64,000 nucleotides of DNA from Siphonodentalium dalli (GCA_032622095.1 CP136064.1:175910247-175974246), one strand, 5' to 3'. Shown: positions 39,066 through 51,162, counted from the first letter of the stretch. Notes: a model not told the origin generated them from the letters alone. A program made the numbers and translations.

Positions 39066-41394
39066 CCCCAGTTTCCTGACCATGAATTATTCATGATTAT
39101 TCACGGATAATTCATGAATAACATAATTTCAGTACGAAAACGACACAGGTCGGCATGGGCTGGCCTAGATCCTACTAGTAATATACTTGAATGTATATGG
39201 AACATCACTGGAATTTCATGGTTGATATACTGAATCCGAATTTCATGGTTATTGAATTTTCCTATCCAGTCTCCACTGTTCATCCCATTCAAAATCAGCG
39301 AGCTCGCCGGTTTCCGTGTCAAGACACCATTTCACTTCGAATTGAAATTTTGATGTATTGTAAACAGTACTATTGCCTTCACATAATAATGACCAAGAAT
39401 GATTACGGTATTCCAATTTTATAGTTTTACGATGTGCACACACTGTCATAATAATCATATTCCATATAATTATATTCCTCAAAGTTCCCTCAAGTTCAAC
39501 AGATCCACTGATTGTGTGCGACGGTTTTCAATTTTAAAAATTATACCGCGTAAATTTCGTCTGTTTGAAAAAGCGGCTTGCAGAAAGAAACGGATCGTTG
39601 AGGTTGTTTTATGGGTATTTTGCTTCATCAGGATTATTTCTACACAAAGTATATACAAACAATGATTTACATTGGCATTATATTAATAAATGATATATCT
39701 AAAACGTCGCACATTTTGTATGACTCAATTCCATATTCCAGTTCCCGTTCCCGTTTTTCACTTTTCAAATTATTACTTTCGATTTCAAAGGGCACATCCC
39801 CCCACGATATATTTGATTTGTTTTCATGATTATAAACCCAGGATCGCGACAATAAAGCTATTCGATAAAAGAACTGATAAAGCCACATGGGGCATTGAAC
39901 CTTTTAAAAACATTATTTGGAATTTTGTTGTCCATAAATTGCATAATCCATCGCTTGTTAGATCAGAATTTAAAAAACATAATCAGCCCACGAAATTAGG
40001 AAAAATGTCGCCACGGCAAATTTAATCAAGCTGTAATATAGATATCACATGTTACCATGGTGTTTCACACAGCATTGCTTTATTTTGCTGTGGATTATGT
40101 TGAAATTAATGATGCAAATTATCAAACACAAAAAAAACAAAAGTTTGCGGCAAAGATCTGCGAATATGTGCAATTGACTTTCTGCGAACAAACCATTTGC
40201 TGCAAACATGCCACACATTTGCTGCTAACTTGCAGCAAACAACCATTTTGATAAGGGATATATATGTCAACTTCCTTATCATATAAGAAAATATTTATAT
40301 AAAATGAATATTAATTGATAGAAGCATTTCCAGACAGGTGTCTTCGACATTATTACTTACCGCAAAATAAATAAAACGTGTTTACGAAGGGATAATCCAT
40401 CTTTAATTAGTAAACACAGTCTGGTCTGCTTTGATTGTTATAATTGCTTATTGTTCATGGTTGTTCATGGAAGGATGAATTTCAGAATTTTTTTTATTAA
40501 ATATTAGACTTAAAATATTCATGGTTATTCATGATATAAAATTGCTATCCTATTTGTATTAAAATGTTAAACACACTGCATTAGACTAACATTTCTTTAC
40601 TCAAAATATATACAAAAACTATTATATATAAATCCATTAAAGGTACTCAACCCGTAAAGAGGGTCCCCATCTCAACAGATTCCAACAACAACAATCCGAT
40701 CAGAGGGTCCTATATTACTATTTCTTTGGCTTTGGGGGTAAAAAATATTTGATTCGAGTCGAGGAACCCATCAAACAAAGCTCAGAGTTATTAGATATTG
40801 ATTTTTCAAATTTGTTATGTTCTCGAGATGAGTACTAATAACTGCCGTAATCTGCTCTGGATGTGTACTCCAAATCTATTCAAACAGACAAGGATGAATA
40901 ACTCTAAAATCAAGTGGTAATTTTAACGCAATTTTGACTGAGTTCTGGGCCAGATAGTATTCCCGATAATGAAAAATAATAGATTTCGAAAATCGATATC
41001 TAACAAATCTGAGCTTTGATGGGTGACTTCCTCGACTCGAATCAAATATTTTTGACCCCCGAAGCCATTGAAATAGTAATTGAGAGGAGTTTTATCGGGT
41101 TGAGTACCTTTAATACATTCATGTTTATTCATGCTTATTCATACTTCCATGGCTATTATAATTTAATGTTTGCAATAATTCATGCTTATCCACACTTTTT
41201 CCTACCTTATAAACCTGCAAAATTTACTATTTCCAAAAGTTCATATATATTCATGCTAATTCAGCCTTTAAAACCATGATTAACCATGAACAAGCATAAC
41301 CATGAATATGCATCATGAATAAAGCATGAATATTCATGAATAATCATGAATATTCATGCTTTGTTCGTGCTCCATGAATTACAGGAAACTGGGG
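39066..41394. mobile_element. CCCCAGTTTCCTG TIR element, copy C
   Basis: Duplicate of 31169-33497 through the segmental duplication, not an independent transposition. TA flanks are retained. Confidence 0.87.
40641..41109. mobile_element. TTAA-flanked MITE in copy C
   Basis: Duplicate of 32744-33212, with AGGTACTCAACCCG ends and TTAA on both sides. Confidence 0.93.
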
Positions 41395-42299
41395 TATGTT
41401 AATCGATATAGAGGTAATGTCAGAGAGTTCTACATCCTGGTGATGGTTTATATGCACAATGGGGGAAACGGTTTTCCTGACATTGGTCATTTCGATGCCA
41501 ATGAGCCACAATTTTATTGGCCTGAGTAGCCTCATAATAATGCCCCTTTCAGTTCATTTTCAAAGTTTTGTCCATTTCCGTACAAAAACATGGTCAGAAT
41601 CCCAAAAGAGTTTTTGGCAAAATTCCGTACTGCATCCTTTATAATTAATTTGTCATGCCCCATAAGTGACATGGTTAATACAAAGTGAGTCACAATTTGC
41701 TACCTTTTTGGAACATCAGATAATAATATTCGGGATATATATGAATAATAAACTTTTTTACCAAATTTGGTGGCCATTTTGCAAACCATCTTGCAAACCA
41801 TCTTGAGTAATTTTGTCCAAAAACAGATCAGTGTGACCCATTTTAGACAGATCAAAACAATAAACACCTTCGATACCAAAGATAGTTCCATTTTACTTGA
41901 GAAAATTGTCTTAACCTGAAAAGTGAATTTTTGCTGATTTTGATGTCAAGTTTGTGATAGAAAAATCCAATAATTCTGGTAATGTCAGTGTTTAAAATAG
42001 TAAAAATTAACCAAGGTGCATCAGAAATGGTAGTATTCAATCTATAAGACAGAATAGTCATTTTTTTATCGACCACAACTTGACATTTTGAGCCAAAGCG
42101 ACAATTTGGGTACAATTGAGTTGGAATATTCATAAGAAATGGAATTTGTCACTTAGATTGCACAGTTCTTCCCATTTCTTGACGAAATGTGACTAGAATC
42201 CCAATGGTGATTTTTGGTGAATGTTTATACTGTGTTCTGTAAAATCGAATTTTTAAGGGATCGGAGTTGGCAGGGAGCCCATGAATGGCATACATTTTT
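41395..42299. other. Dispersed repeat, copy 2, left of insertion
   Basis: Counterpart of 33498-34402. It ends at TACATTTTT, the left flank of the 3975-bp insertion. Confidence 0.6.
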
Positions 42300-45200
42300 A
42301 GCTCAACTTACTTGTAAGTTTGAGCTATTGCCATGGTTTGGCGTCCGTCGTCCGTGTGTGCGTGTGTCCGTGTGTCCGTCAACAATTTCCTTTGGCGCGG
42401 GCTACAGGTCGTACCTTTGGTCTGATCTTTATGAAATTTTGCATGAATGTTGACATTGACATGTAGATGGGAACGAGTCATTTTGGGGTCATTCGGCCAA
42501 AAAACATGGCCGCTGGTAGCCATCTTGGATTTCAAAATTCAATCCATTGGCGCGGGCTACAGGTCGTACTGTTCTTTTGATCATCATGAAATTTGTCATG
42601 GATGTTAATATTGACATGTAGATGGGAACGAGTCATTTTGGGGTCGTTCGGCCAAAAAACATGGCCATCAGCAGCCATCTTGGATTTTACTCTTTGCATG
42701 ACTAAATCATTTGGCGCAGGCTACAGGTCGTAGTTTTGATTGGAACTTCATGAAATTTGTCATGGATGTTAACAATGACATGTAGATGGGAACGAGTGAT
42801 TTTGGGGTTGTTCGGCCAAAAAACATGGCCGCCAGCAGCCATCATGGATTTTACTCTTTGCATGACTAAATCCTTTGGCGCGGGCTACAGGTCGTACCTT
42901 TGGTCTGATCTTTATGAAATTTGTCATGAATGTTGACATTGGCATGTAGATGGGAACGAGTCATTTTGGGGTCATTCGGCTAAAAAACATGGCCACTGGT
43001 GGCCATTTTGGATTTCAAAATTCAATCCATTGGCGCGGGCTACAGGTCGTACTGTTCGTCTGATCATTATGAAATTTGTCATGGATGTTAATATTAACAT
43101 GTAGATGGGAACGAGTGATTTTGGGGTCGTTCGGCCAAAAAACATGGCCGCTGGCAGCCATCATGGATTTTACTCTTTGCATGACTAAATCCTTTGGCGC
43201 GGGCTACAGGTCGTACCTTTGGTCTGACCTTTATTAAATTTGTCATGAATATTGATATTGACATGTATATGGGAACGAGTCTTTTTGGGGTCATACGGCC
43301 AAAAAACATGGCCGCTGGCAGCCATCTTCGATTTTACTCTTTGCATGACTAAATCCTTTGCCGCAGGCTACAGGTCGTAGTTTTGATCAGAACTTCATGA
43401 AATTTGTCATGGATGTTAACAATGACATGTCGATGGGAACGAGCGATTTTGGGGTTGTTCGGCCAAAAAACATGGCCGCCAGCAGCCATCATGGATTTTA
43501 CTCTTTGCATGACTAAATCCTTTGGCGCGGGCTACAGGTTGTACCTATGGTCTGATCTTTATGAATTTTGTCATGAATGTTGACATTGACATGTAGATGG
43601 GAACGAGTGATTTTGGGGTCATTCGGCCAAAAAACATGGCCGCTGGTGGCCATTTTGGATTTCAAAATTCAATCCATTGGCGCGGGCTACAGGTCGTGCT
43701 GTTTGTCTGATCATCATGAAATTTGTCATGGATGTTAATATTGACATGTAGATGGGAACGAGTGATTTTGGGGTCGTTCGGCCAAAAAACATGGCCGCTG
43801 GCAGCCATCATGGATTTTACTCTTTGCATGACTAAATCCTTTGGCGCGGGCTACAGGTCGTACCTTTGGTCTGACCTTTATTAAATTTGTCATGAATATT
43901 GATATTGACATGTATATGGGAGCGAGTCATTTTGGGGTCATACGGCCAAAAAACATGGCCGCTGGCAGCCATCTTGGATTTTACTCTTTGCATGACTAAA
44001 TCCTTTGGCGCAGGCTACAGGTCGTAGTTTTGATCAGAACTTCATGAAATTTGTCATGGATGTTAACAATGACATGTAGATGGGAACGAGTGATTTTGGG
44101 GTTGTTCGGCCAAAAAACATGGCCGCCAGCAGCCATCATGGATTTTACTCTTTGCATGACTAAATCCTTTGGCGCGGGCTACAGGTCGTACCTATGGTCT
44201 GATCTTTATGAATTTTGTCATGAATGTTGACATTGACATGTAGATGGGAACGAGTGTGTTTGGGGTCATTCGGCCAAAAAACATGGCCGCTGGTGGCCAT
44301 TTTGGATTTCAAAATTCAATCCATTGGCGCGGGCTACAGGTCGTGCTGTTCGTCTGATCATCATGAAATTTGTCATGGATGTTAATATTGACTTGTAGAT
44401 GGGAACGAGTGATTTTGGGGTCGTTCAGCCAAAAAACATGGCCGCCAGCAGCCATCTTGGATTTTACTCTTTGCATGACTAAATTCTTTGGCGCGGGCTA
44501 CAGGTTGTAGCTTTGGTCAGAACTTCATGAAATTTGTCATGGATGTTAACAATGACATGTAGATGGGAACGAGTGATTTTGGGGTTGTTCGGCCAAAAAA
44601 CATGGCCGCCAGCAGCCATCATGGATTTTACTCTTTGCATGACTAAATCCTTTGGCGCTGGCTACAGGTCGTACCTATGGTCTGATCTTTATGAATTTTG
44701 TCATGAATGTTGACATTGACATGTAGATGGGAACGAGTCATTTTGGGGTCATTCGGCCAAAAAACATGGCCGCTGGTGGCCATTTTGGATTTCAAAATTC
44801 AATCCATTGGCGCGGGCTACAGGTCGTGCTGTTCGTCTGATCATCATGAAATTTGTTATGGATGTTAATATTGACATGTAGATGGGAACGAGTGATTTTG
44901 GGGTCGTTCAGCCAAAAAACATGGCCGCCAGCAGCCATCTTGGATTTTACTCTTTGCATGACTAAATTCTTTGGCGCGGGCTACAGGTTGTAGCTTTGGT
45001 CAGAACTTCATGAAATTTGTCATGGATGTTAACAATGACATGTAGATGGGAACGAGTGATTTTGGGGTTGTTCGGCCAAAAAACATGGCCGCCAGCAGCC
45101 ATCATGGATTTTACTCTTTGCATGACTAAATCCTTTTGCGCGGGCTACAGGTCGTACCTATGGTCTGATCTTTATGAATTTTGTCATGAATGTTGACATT

Positions 45201-46274
45201 GACATGTAGATGGGAACGAGTCATTTTGGGGTCATTCGGCCAAAAAACATGGCCGCTGGTGGCCATTTTGGATTTCAAAATTCAATCCATTGGCGCGGGC
45301 TACAGGTCGTGCTGTTCGTCTGATCATCATGAAATTTGTCATGGATGTTAATATTGACATGTAGATGGGAAACGAGTGATTTTGGGGTCGTTCAGCCAAA
45401 AAACATGGCCGCCAGCAGCCATCTTGGATTTTACTCTTTGCATGACTAAATTCTTTGGTGCGGGCTACAGGTCGTACCTATGGTCTGATCTTTATGAATT
45501 TTGTCATGAATGTTGACATTGACATGTAGATGGGAACGAGTCATTTTGGGGTCATTCGGACAAAAAACATGGCCGCTGGTGGCCATTTTGGATTTCAAAA
45601 TTCAATCCATTGGCGCGGGCTACAGGTCGTGCTGTTCGTCTGATCATCATGAAATTTGTCATGGATGTTAATATTGACATGTAGATGGGAAACGAGTGAT
45701 TTTGGGGTCGTTCAGCCAAAATGGCCGCCAGCAGCCATCTTGGATTTTACTCTTAGCATGACTAAATTCTTTGGTGCGGGCTACAGGTCGTAGCTTTGGT
45801 CGGAACTTCATGAAATTTGTCATGTATGTTAACAATGACATGTAGATGGGAAACGAGTCATTTTGGGGTCGTTCAGCCGAAAAACATGGCCGCCAGCAGC
45901 CATCTTGGATTTTACTCTTTGCATGACTAAATCCATTGGCACAGGCTACAGGTCATACCTTTGATCAGATCATTATGAGATTTGTAAAGGCTGTAGATGG
46001 GAACAAGTCATTTTGGGGTAATTCGGAAAAAAAACATGGCTGTCGGTGGCCATTTTAGAATTTACTCTTTGCATCAATAAATCCTTGGGCACACCATAAT
46101 CACCACATCCCTGATCCGATCATTATGAAACCTGTTATGAATGTTGATATTGACATGTACATCTAGTCTTACTTAGACATTTCAATTAGCACTTTTCCTA
46201 TTCCTCCATTTACTGTCGACCATTAAATTATTCCCCTACCTAAGTTGAGCTACAGTGTCATTGACACTTTCATT
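42300..46274 (+). mobile_element. Family 1 Helentron-like element, complete (3975 bp)
   Basis: The 5' end AGCTCAACTTACTTGTAAG folds back with TTTGAGCT, followed by CCATGGTTTGGCGTCCG and a TCCGTGTGTGCG tract. About 23 tandem units of ~160 bp follow, each with GATGGGAACGAGTCATTTTG and AACATGGCCGCCAGCAGCC variants. The 3' end is AAGTTGAGCT (complement of the 5' AGCTCAACTT), the stem AGTGTCATTGACACT and TTCATT. Copy 1 of the duplication at 34398-34413 has the empty site, which fixes both ends. The site can be read as insertion between two T residues with no target duplication, as expected for Helentrons. No protein is encoded. Confidence 0.9.
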
Positions 46275-46633
46275 CATTGCTCCAATGGTCAGTTAACATG
46301 ACCAATACAAAATAAAGTTACAATTCCCAAACAGTTTCAAAAAGCAGAAACTGATTTTAAAGAAATTAGTACAAAAACGTCAATTTTTTAAATTTTGGCA
46401 TCCATTATTGCGGCCATTTTGGATTATAGAAGACAAATTGATTGTGGATACAAAGGCGGACATCCAGGTATCGCTTCAATGTCAAGGTCAATTTGAAGGT
46501 CAAGGGGTCACCAAAATCCTGGAACCAGCTAACTGGTTGATGTGGACCGCATACCCAACCAACCCTGAAAGTTTCATGCTTTAATCCAAAAGTGAATGAT
46601 TTTGCATTAAGCTACTCCACTAATATTTTTCTA
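46275..46633. other. Dispersed repeat, copy 2, right of insertion
   Basis: It resumes the duplicated sequence with CATTGCTCCAATGG, matching 34403 onward. Nothing coding is present. Confidence 0.6.
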
Positions 46634-47063
46634 TTCCCCTACTTTTCAAAGAAAAGTGGTTGAAGGCTATGCTGGATTGACGTTGTCTGTTTGTCTGTCT
46701 GGGCGTTCATCCATCCAGGAATGTATCTCTGCCACATGTTATGTTTATATGGGATCTGATGTGAAATTTAGTTTGGAAGCTTGCCATCAGCGGTGCTTTC
46801 AACAGAGGGGCCAATTACATTATTCGTGTTTTCTGTTCTAGAGTTATGCCCTGACCCCAGAAGGTGGTTCAGGGTATATAGTCTAGGGCTCTGACTGTCT
46901 GTCCATCCATCCATCCATCCATACGAACATATCAACTTGTAACTCAGCCTCATAACAGATCACTTCTCAGATCAATTGGTTAATTACATATGTTGACCAT
47001 TTTCCCCATGCGTTGTCAAACACAACTGTTGTTGGAAAACCGAATACAGGCGATATATCCATA
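46634..47063 (+). repeat. Family 4-like element, copy 2
   Basis: Counterpart of 34762-35191 with no structural difference seen. Confidence 0.65.
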
Positions 47064-48187
47064 ATTATACCCCCACTTTCAAAGAAAATGGGGGGTATAC
47101 TGGATTGACTGCATCTGTCCGTCCGTCCGTCATCTGTCTGTCCGTGTTTACATATGGGCATATATTGGTTACTTTGTGGGTACAATGGGCACTTGTTGGG
47201 TATTTTCCACCTTGTTGGGTATTTTCCCTGTTGTTGGGTATACCCAATAGCCCTGACAAGTTATTCTTTGTCCAAACATATTTTTTGGCTTTCATGTGAA
47301 TGTACTCAACAGGTGGTTTGGACTTCATTTGTCCTAAAAAAAAGTCCATAATGTCCAAACCAGAACCCAACAAAAAAATATTGGATGACCCACTATGTGC
47401 CTATTTGTGAGATTTTTTTCATACCCAACAAGGGATTTTTTTCATACCCAACAAGGGAACCCAATAAGATTTTGGACAACTGACCCAATTTGTGCCCAAA
47501 TGAGAACCCAAGATGACTTCAACTTATTTGAATTTACTCAACAATGTCTGCATTTTTTAGCCAATAAATATCTGAACAGATCTATGCAGCCAACAATATT
47601 TTAATTGTGCCCAACCAGAACCCAACAAAAAAATATTGGATGACCCACTATGTGCCTATTTGTGAGAACACATTTTTCATACCCAACAAGGGAACCCAAT
47701 AAGATTTTGGACAACTGACCCAATTTGTGCCCAAATGTGGGTCAGTGCGTCTGTCTGTCCGTCCGTCCGTCACACTTTCTCCCTCCGTGTGTCCGTCCGA
47801 CCTCATAACTCGAACAACTATGAACCGATTTCAATAATTTTTTGTGTGCAATCTCCTTAGGACCGCATGATGCTAATTGCGGTGCGGTCCGACTTTCTTT
47901 TTTTAAGTTACGCCTTACTTTTCGACTTATTTTGACTTAGAAAATTCTGTCCGACTTAATAACTTTAACAAATATGAACCGATTTCAATAATTTTTGGTA
48001 TACATGCTTCTCACAACACCCTCTCTACATGATGTGGGTCATGGTTGGCTCGGACTGTTTTTCCTAACATTACACTTCATTTTCGACTTATTTTGTGTGT
48101 GGATGCTATCAAGTTAGGGTTTACGTATAATGCAGGTTGAATTTGCCACGGTGGGAGTATGCTGGCACCCGAGTGCACAACTCTTGT
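47064..48187 (+). mobile_element. Family 2 Helentron-like element, full, with nested insert
   Basis: The 5' hairpin ACCCCCACTTTCAAAGA / AAATGGGGGGTAT and CTGGATTGACTGC are followed by a CCGTCCGTCC tract, interrupted by foreign DNA (about 47145-47744). The tract then resumes (TCTGTCTGTCCGTCCGTCC), and two core units and the 3' end GAATTTGCCACGGTGGGAG, GCACCCGAGTGC, CTCTTGTT follow. Confidence 0.78.
47145..47744. repeat. CCCAACA-rich nested repeat
   Basis: Left half words (TTGTTGGGTATTTTCC) are mirrored as ATACCCAACAAGG in the right half. An ~55-bp block (CAGAACCCAACAAAAAAATA, GGATGACCCACTATGTGCC) is directly repeated at 47359 and 47613. Exact ends could not be fixed because it sits in a simple repeat. 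Confidence 0.6.
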
Positions 48188-48659
48188 TCATTATACATGT
48201 ACTCATCGCAATATAGGAGACATTATCTTTGAGTTTTTATCAGTCAACGATATTCATGACTGATTATTCTTTCACATATTGTTGTATTTATAACTATTTC
48301 TAAATACTACGATTCTCACAAACATTCACAACGCCTGGAATGCACTCCATATTTGGAAATATAATTAACAAATATAGAGATGTACATCCGTTAGGACTTT
48401 CGTCGGCTTTTCAAAGAGACTTGAAGAAACAGCTGGTATTATTTGACACTGACTTATTTATATGGGTTTCTAAATTATATGCCCATTGTTGGAATAACAT
48501 GTTGAATACGGGGTATACCTTAGTCCCATCTGGGACAGGCCCATTTCCATTTCCAGTTTGATGATTTTGACGACGTATTATGTTATTGGTCTGTCCCCGT
48601 CCGTCCATTCACTTTTTTCGTTTCTGGATGATAACTTTAGTAAGTCTGAAATGAATGGG
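48188..48659. other. Unassigned DNA
   Basis: A 73-codon plus-strand frame (48340-48561) and its antisense shadow have no recognised motif. Confidence 0.35.
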
Positions 48660-49060
48660 AAAAAAATTGGTAATTGGGTTTAGTAAGGGTCATCTGATTG
48701 ATTTGGTTAAAAATATGAACATACTCCCCCAATTCCGTTGACACAATGTTTTCAGTGATAACTAGATAGTTTTCACCTGATCACTCTCATAATCATATCC
48801 AGGTTAATCATGACACATTCTTCACCTGTATATATAGATTTTGGTATCGATTGATTGGTTTTGAAAATATTAACCCTAACATTAACCAGGACATGAACAC
48901 ATGCTATCCAAAGCTATACTTTATCTGGTCAGACTCATATTTATACCTATCCAAGTTAGTGATGCCCCCCCCCTCCAATATATCTTTCCAATCATCTCCA
49001 CATTATGTGAATAGGTGTATTGCTGATTTTGAGTCCGTACATTAGAAGGTATGGGTTAAG
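48660..49060 (+). repeat. Family 3 core and 3' end fragment
   Basis: The sequence follows 22910-23240 (CACAATG..TAACTAGATA, TTTTGGTATCGATTG) and ends in AAGGTATGGGTTAAGCATCT, a decayed family 3 3' subterminal repeat without its final hairpin. Confidence 0.65.
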
Positions 49061-50098
49061 CATCTAGACCTGTTATTTAGCTAAATTTTGACTATGCTAA
49101 AAAATTACCTTGGCCAGAAATATTTTATTTGGCTAAAAAGGTTGGGTCTGGCTTTAATAACATTTCTGATTGACAATCTTCATGTGTAATGAATGTTTCC
49201 TTCAGTAGTCCTTGGCATTCAACAAATTAATTTTTGCTGTCTGCAGATTTCCACAGTGGGACACTGAGACAATGTCTGGAACAGTTTGTTTCAATTTTGC
49301 ACAAAACATTGGCAGGTTCTGAGATTTGCCTCGGCAAAAAAATAGCTGACAAAATTTCTTTTGCCTAGGTATTTACCTTGGCTCAGCTGATAGCCGACGC
49401 TTATTATCAGGGCTGAGCATATATATGTAATTTTTTGCCCTGGTCTACCCATTACAGCCAAGCAATATGAATGGAATCGGCCCTATTGGTACCAGATTGT
49501 AACCTTTACAGGCCAACCTTACCCAGAATTTCAGTTTTTGAGTGACTATAGGGATGTTACTTGCCCACCCACTCATTCATTCGAGCATCTGTACATCTAT
49601 CTAGATTTACATTACATGTGATTAGGTTCTCCTTTAATAATTTGTAGTATGCGGACCTAACACTTTTGGGGATTGTTTTCACACCTTTTATCATCTATTT
49701 AGAACGGGTATACATTTTGTGAACCAAAATGGTGTAATCAACTGCTAATATTTTAGTGTAGAGCCTTGAAACATTTAGAGATGATTGCCTACATATCGGA
49801 GATTTGCAACATATACGTGTATGCACCAAAGATGGTATTACTATCTTGGCTACTATGCATCCATATTAACATAAAATGTTACACAGTGTATTATATGTCC
49901 ATCTGAGTATGCGTGGACCTAATTCCGCGCATTAAGAGTTTGTCAATATTCATACTTACTTAAGGTTACTTAAGGTTGTTCCTGACAGCAGGCGTGGCCT
50001 CTTTTTGTCAACTCTTCATTAGTTATCATTTCCATTATTGGTGCGTCATACATGTATATGTTTTTATTTGTTTAGAAATTGATCAAGACTGTTTTTAA
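49061..50098. other. Unassigned DNA
   Basis: No ORF of note is present. 49700-49830 has weak similarity to the family 2 or family 4 core style (ATGGTGTAATCAACT). Confidence 0.35.
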
Positions 50099-50240
50099 AG
50101 GTACTCAATCCGATTAGTTGCTCCTAAAATACTATTTCTTTGGCTTTGATGGTAAAAAATATTTGATTAGAGTCGAGGAACCCACCCTTCAAAGCTCAAG
50201 AGTGATCAGATATCGATTTTTGAAGTTTGTTAATTTTTGG
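50099..50240. repeat. Left-end fragment of the AGGTACTCAA TTAA-MITE
   Basis: TTAA at 50095-50098 is followed by AGGTACTCAATCCG and then TTGGCTTTGATGG..AAAAATATTTGAT as in 25468-25947. No right terminus was found. Confidence 0.7.
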
Positions 50241-51162
50241 AAATGTGGACCACTTCCACATGCTCAAACAGACAAATTGCAGTTGTAAGATGGATAACTC
50301 AAATAGTAAACCTCCAATGGACAAACTCAGAGGTGAAGGTCATTTTCAAAAGTGCTCTTATTTGCTAATCACGACAATTTACATTAATTATTATCCAAAA
50401 AGTTGTTCTTTCCCCAGTGGTCAAAAGAATGCATAATTGCTCTAAAATAGTGAATTTTCTACAACCAGGTCAAGGTCACCTAGAGTTCACAGTGAGGTAA
50501 AATTTCCAAGAGTGACCATGTGACATTTTTAGCTCAGAAGTTGAAATTTGACTGCTACCAATTAAGCCTGATTATAATTTTCCGAAGGGTTATTATTCAG
50601 GCTTGATTTCCAAGTTAATATTTAGAGTTCAGTCTCTCGGAATAATGCAGAGTGAATTATAACCGATAAAAGTCTTAAACAAAAAATGTAAGGCTTAGTT
50701 ACATTCTGTATACGTGATGGCAATACAGGCAAGCGGAGTGAGGGAGGGGACTAAACTCTACCTTTCAGTTTGACAACATATTGAGTTGGAAGATGAAAAA
50801 CATAATTTTACCTCTCTCACAAAGTGAACTATGACCTGCTGCGACATCAATATTTTAAAGATAAAATTCAGTGGTTGTTGTTGTCAACCTCCAATTAGAT
50901 TTATATCTCATACCACACACATTTCACAAGTTCTTCAAAAGCAAGTATATTAATATCTAACTTCATATCTAGGTCAGTAATGATAAATATTTTTATACTA
51001 CATTTCAATTTGTTTTATTTAAAACACTTAAATTTGTTTGCATCTTGAGCGTGTTCTACATCGCCTGCAGCTATTTAAAGCAATAGTTCAGTTGATGTCA
51101 CAGTCCAATTCTTCAGCATGAATTCAATTAATTCATGTCACAAATTTTTCTAATAAGATGTA
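50241..51162. repeat. Unassigned DNA with a dispersed repeat
   Basis: 50610-50770 (TTTAGAGTTCAGTCTCTCGG, AATGCAGAGTGAATTATAACC, GGGGACTAAACTCT) matches 58250-58410 imperfectly. The rest is unassigned. Confidence 0.5.

Larger units (their letters stand above)
35243..47111 (+). repeat. Large tandem duplication, copy 2 (with 3975-bp insertion)
   Basis: Near-identical to 27347-35239 at an offset of 7896-7897 up to 42299. After a 3975-bp family 1 insertion, it continues at an offset of 11872. The duplicated sequence stops matching at 47111, where this copy continues into a full family 2 element. Confidence 0.95.

Noticed and set aside
42300-46274. Calling the ~160-bp array an ordinary satellite DNA
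   Set aside because: The empty site in the other duplication copy and the defined terminal hairpins show that the array is bounded and inserted as one element.
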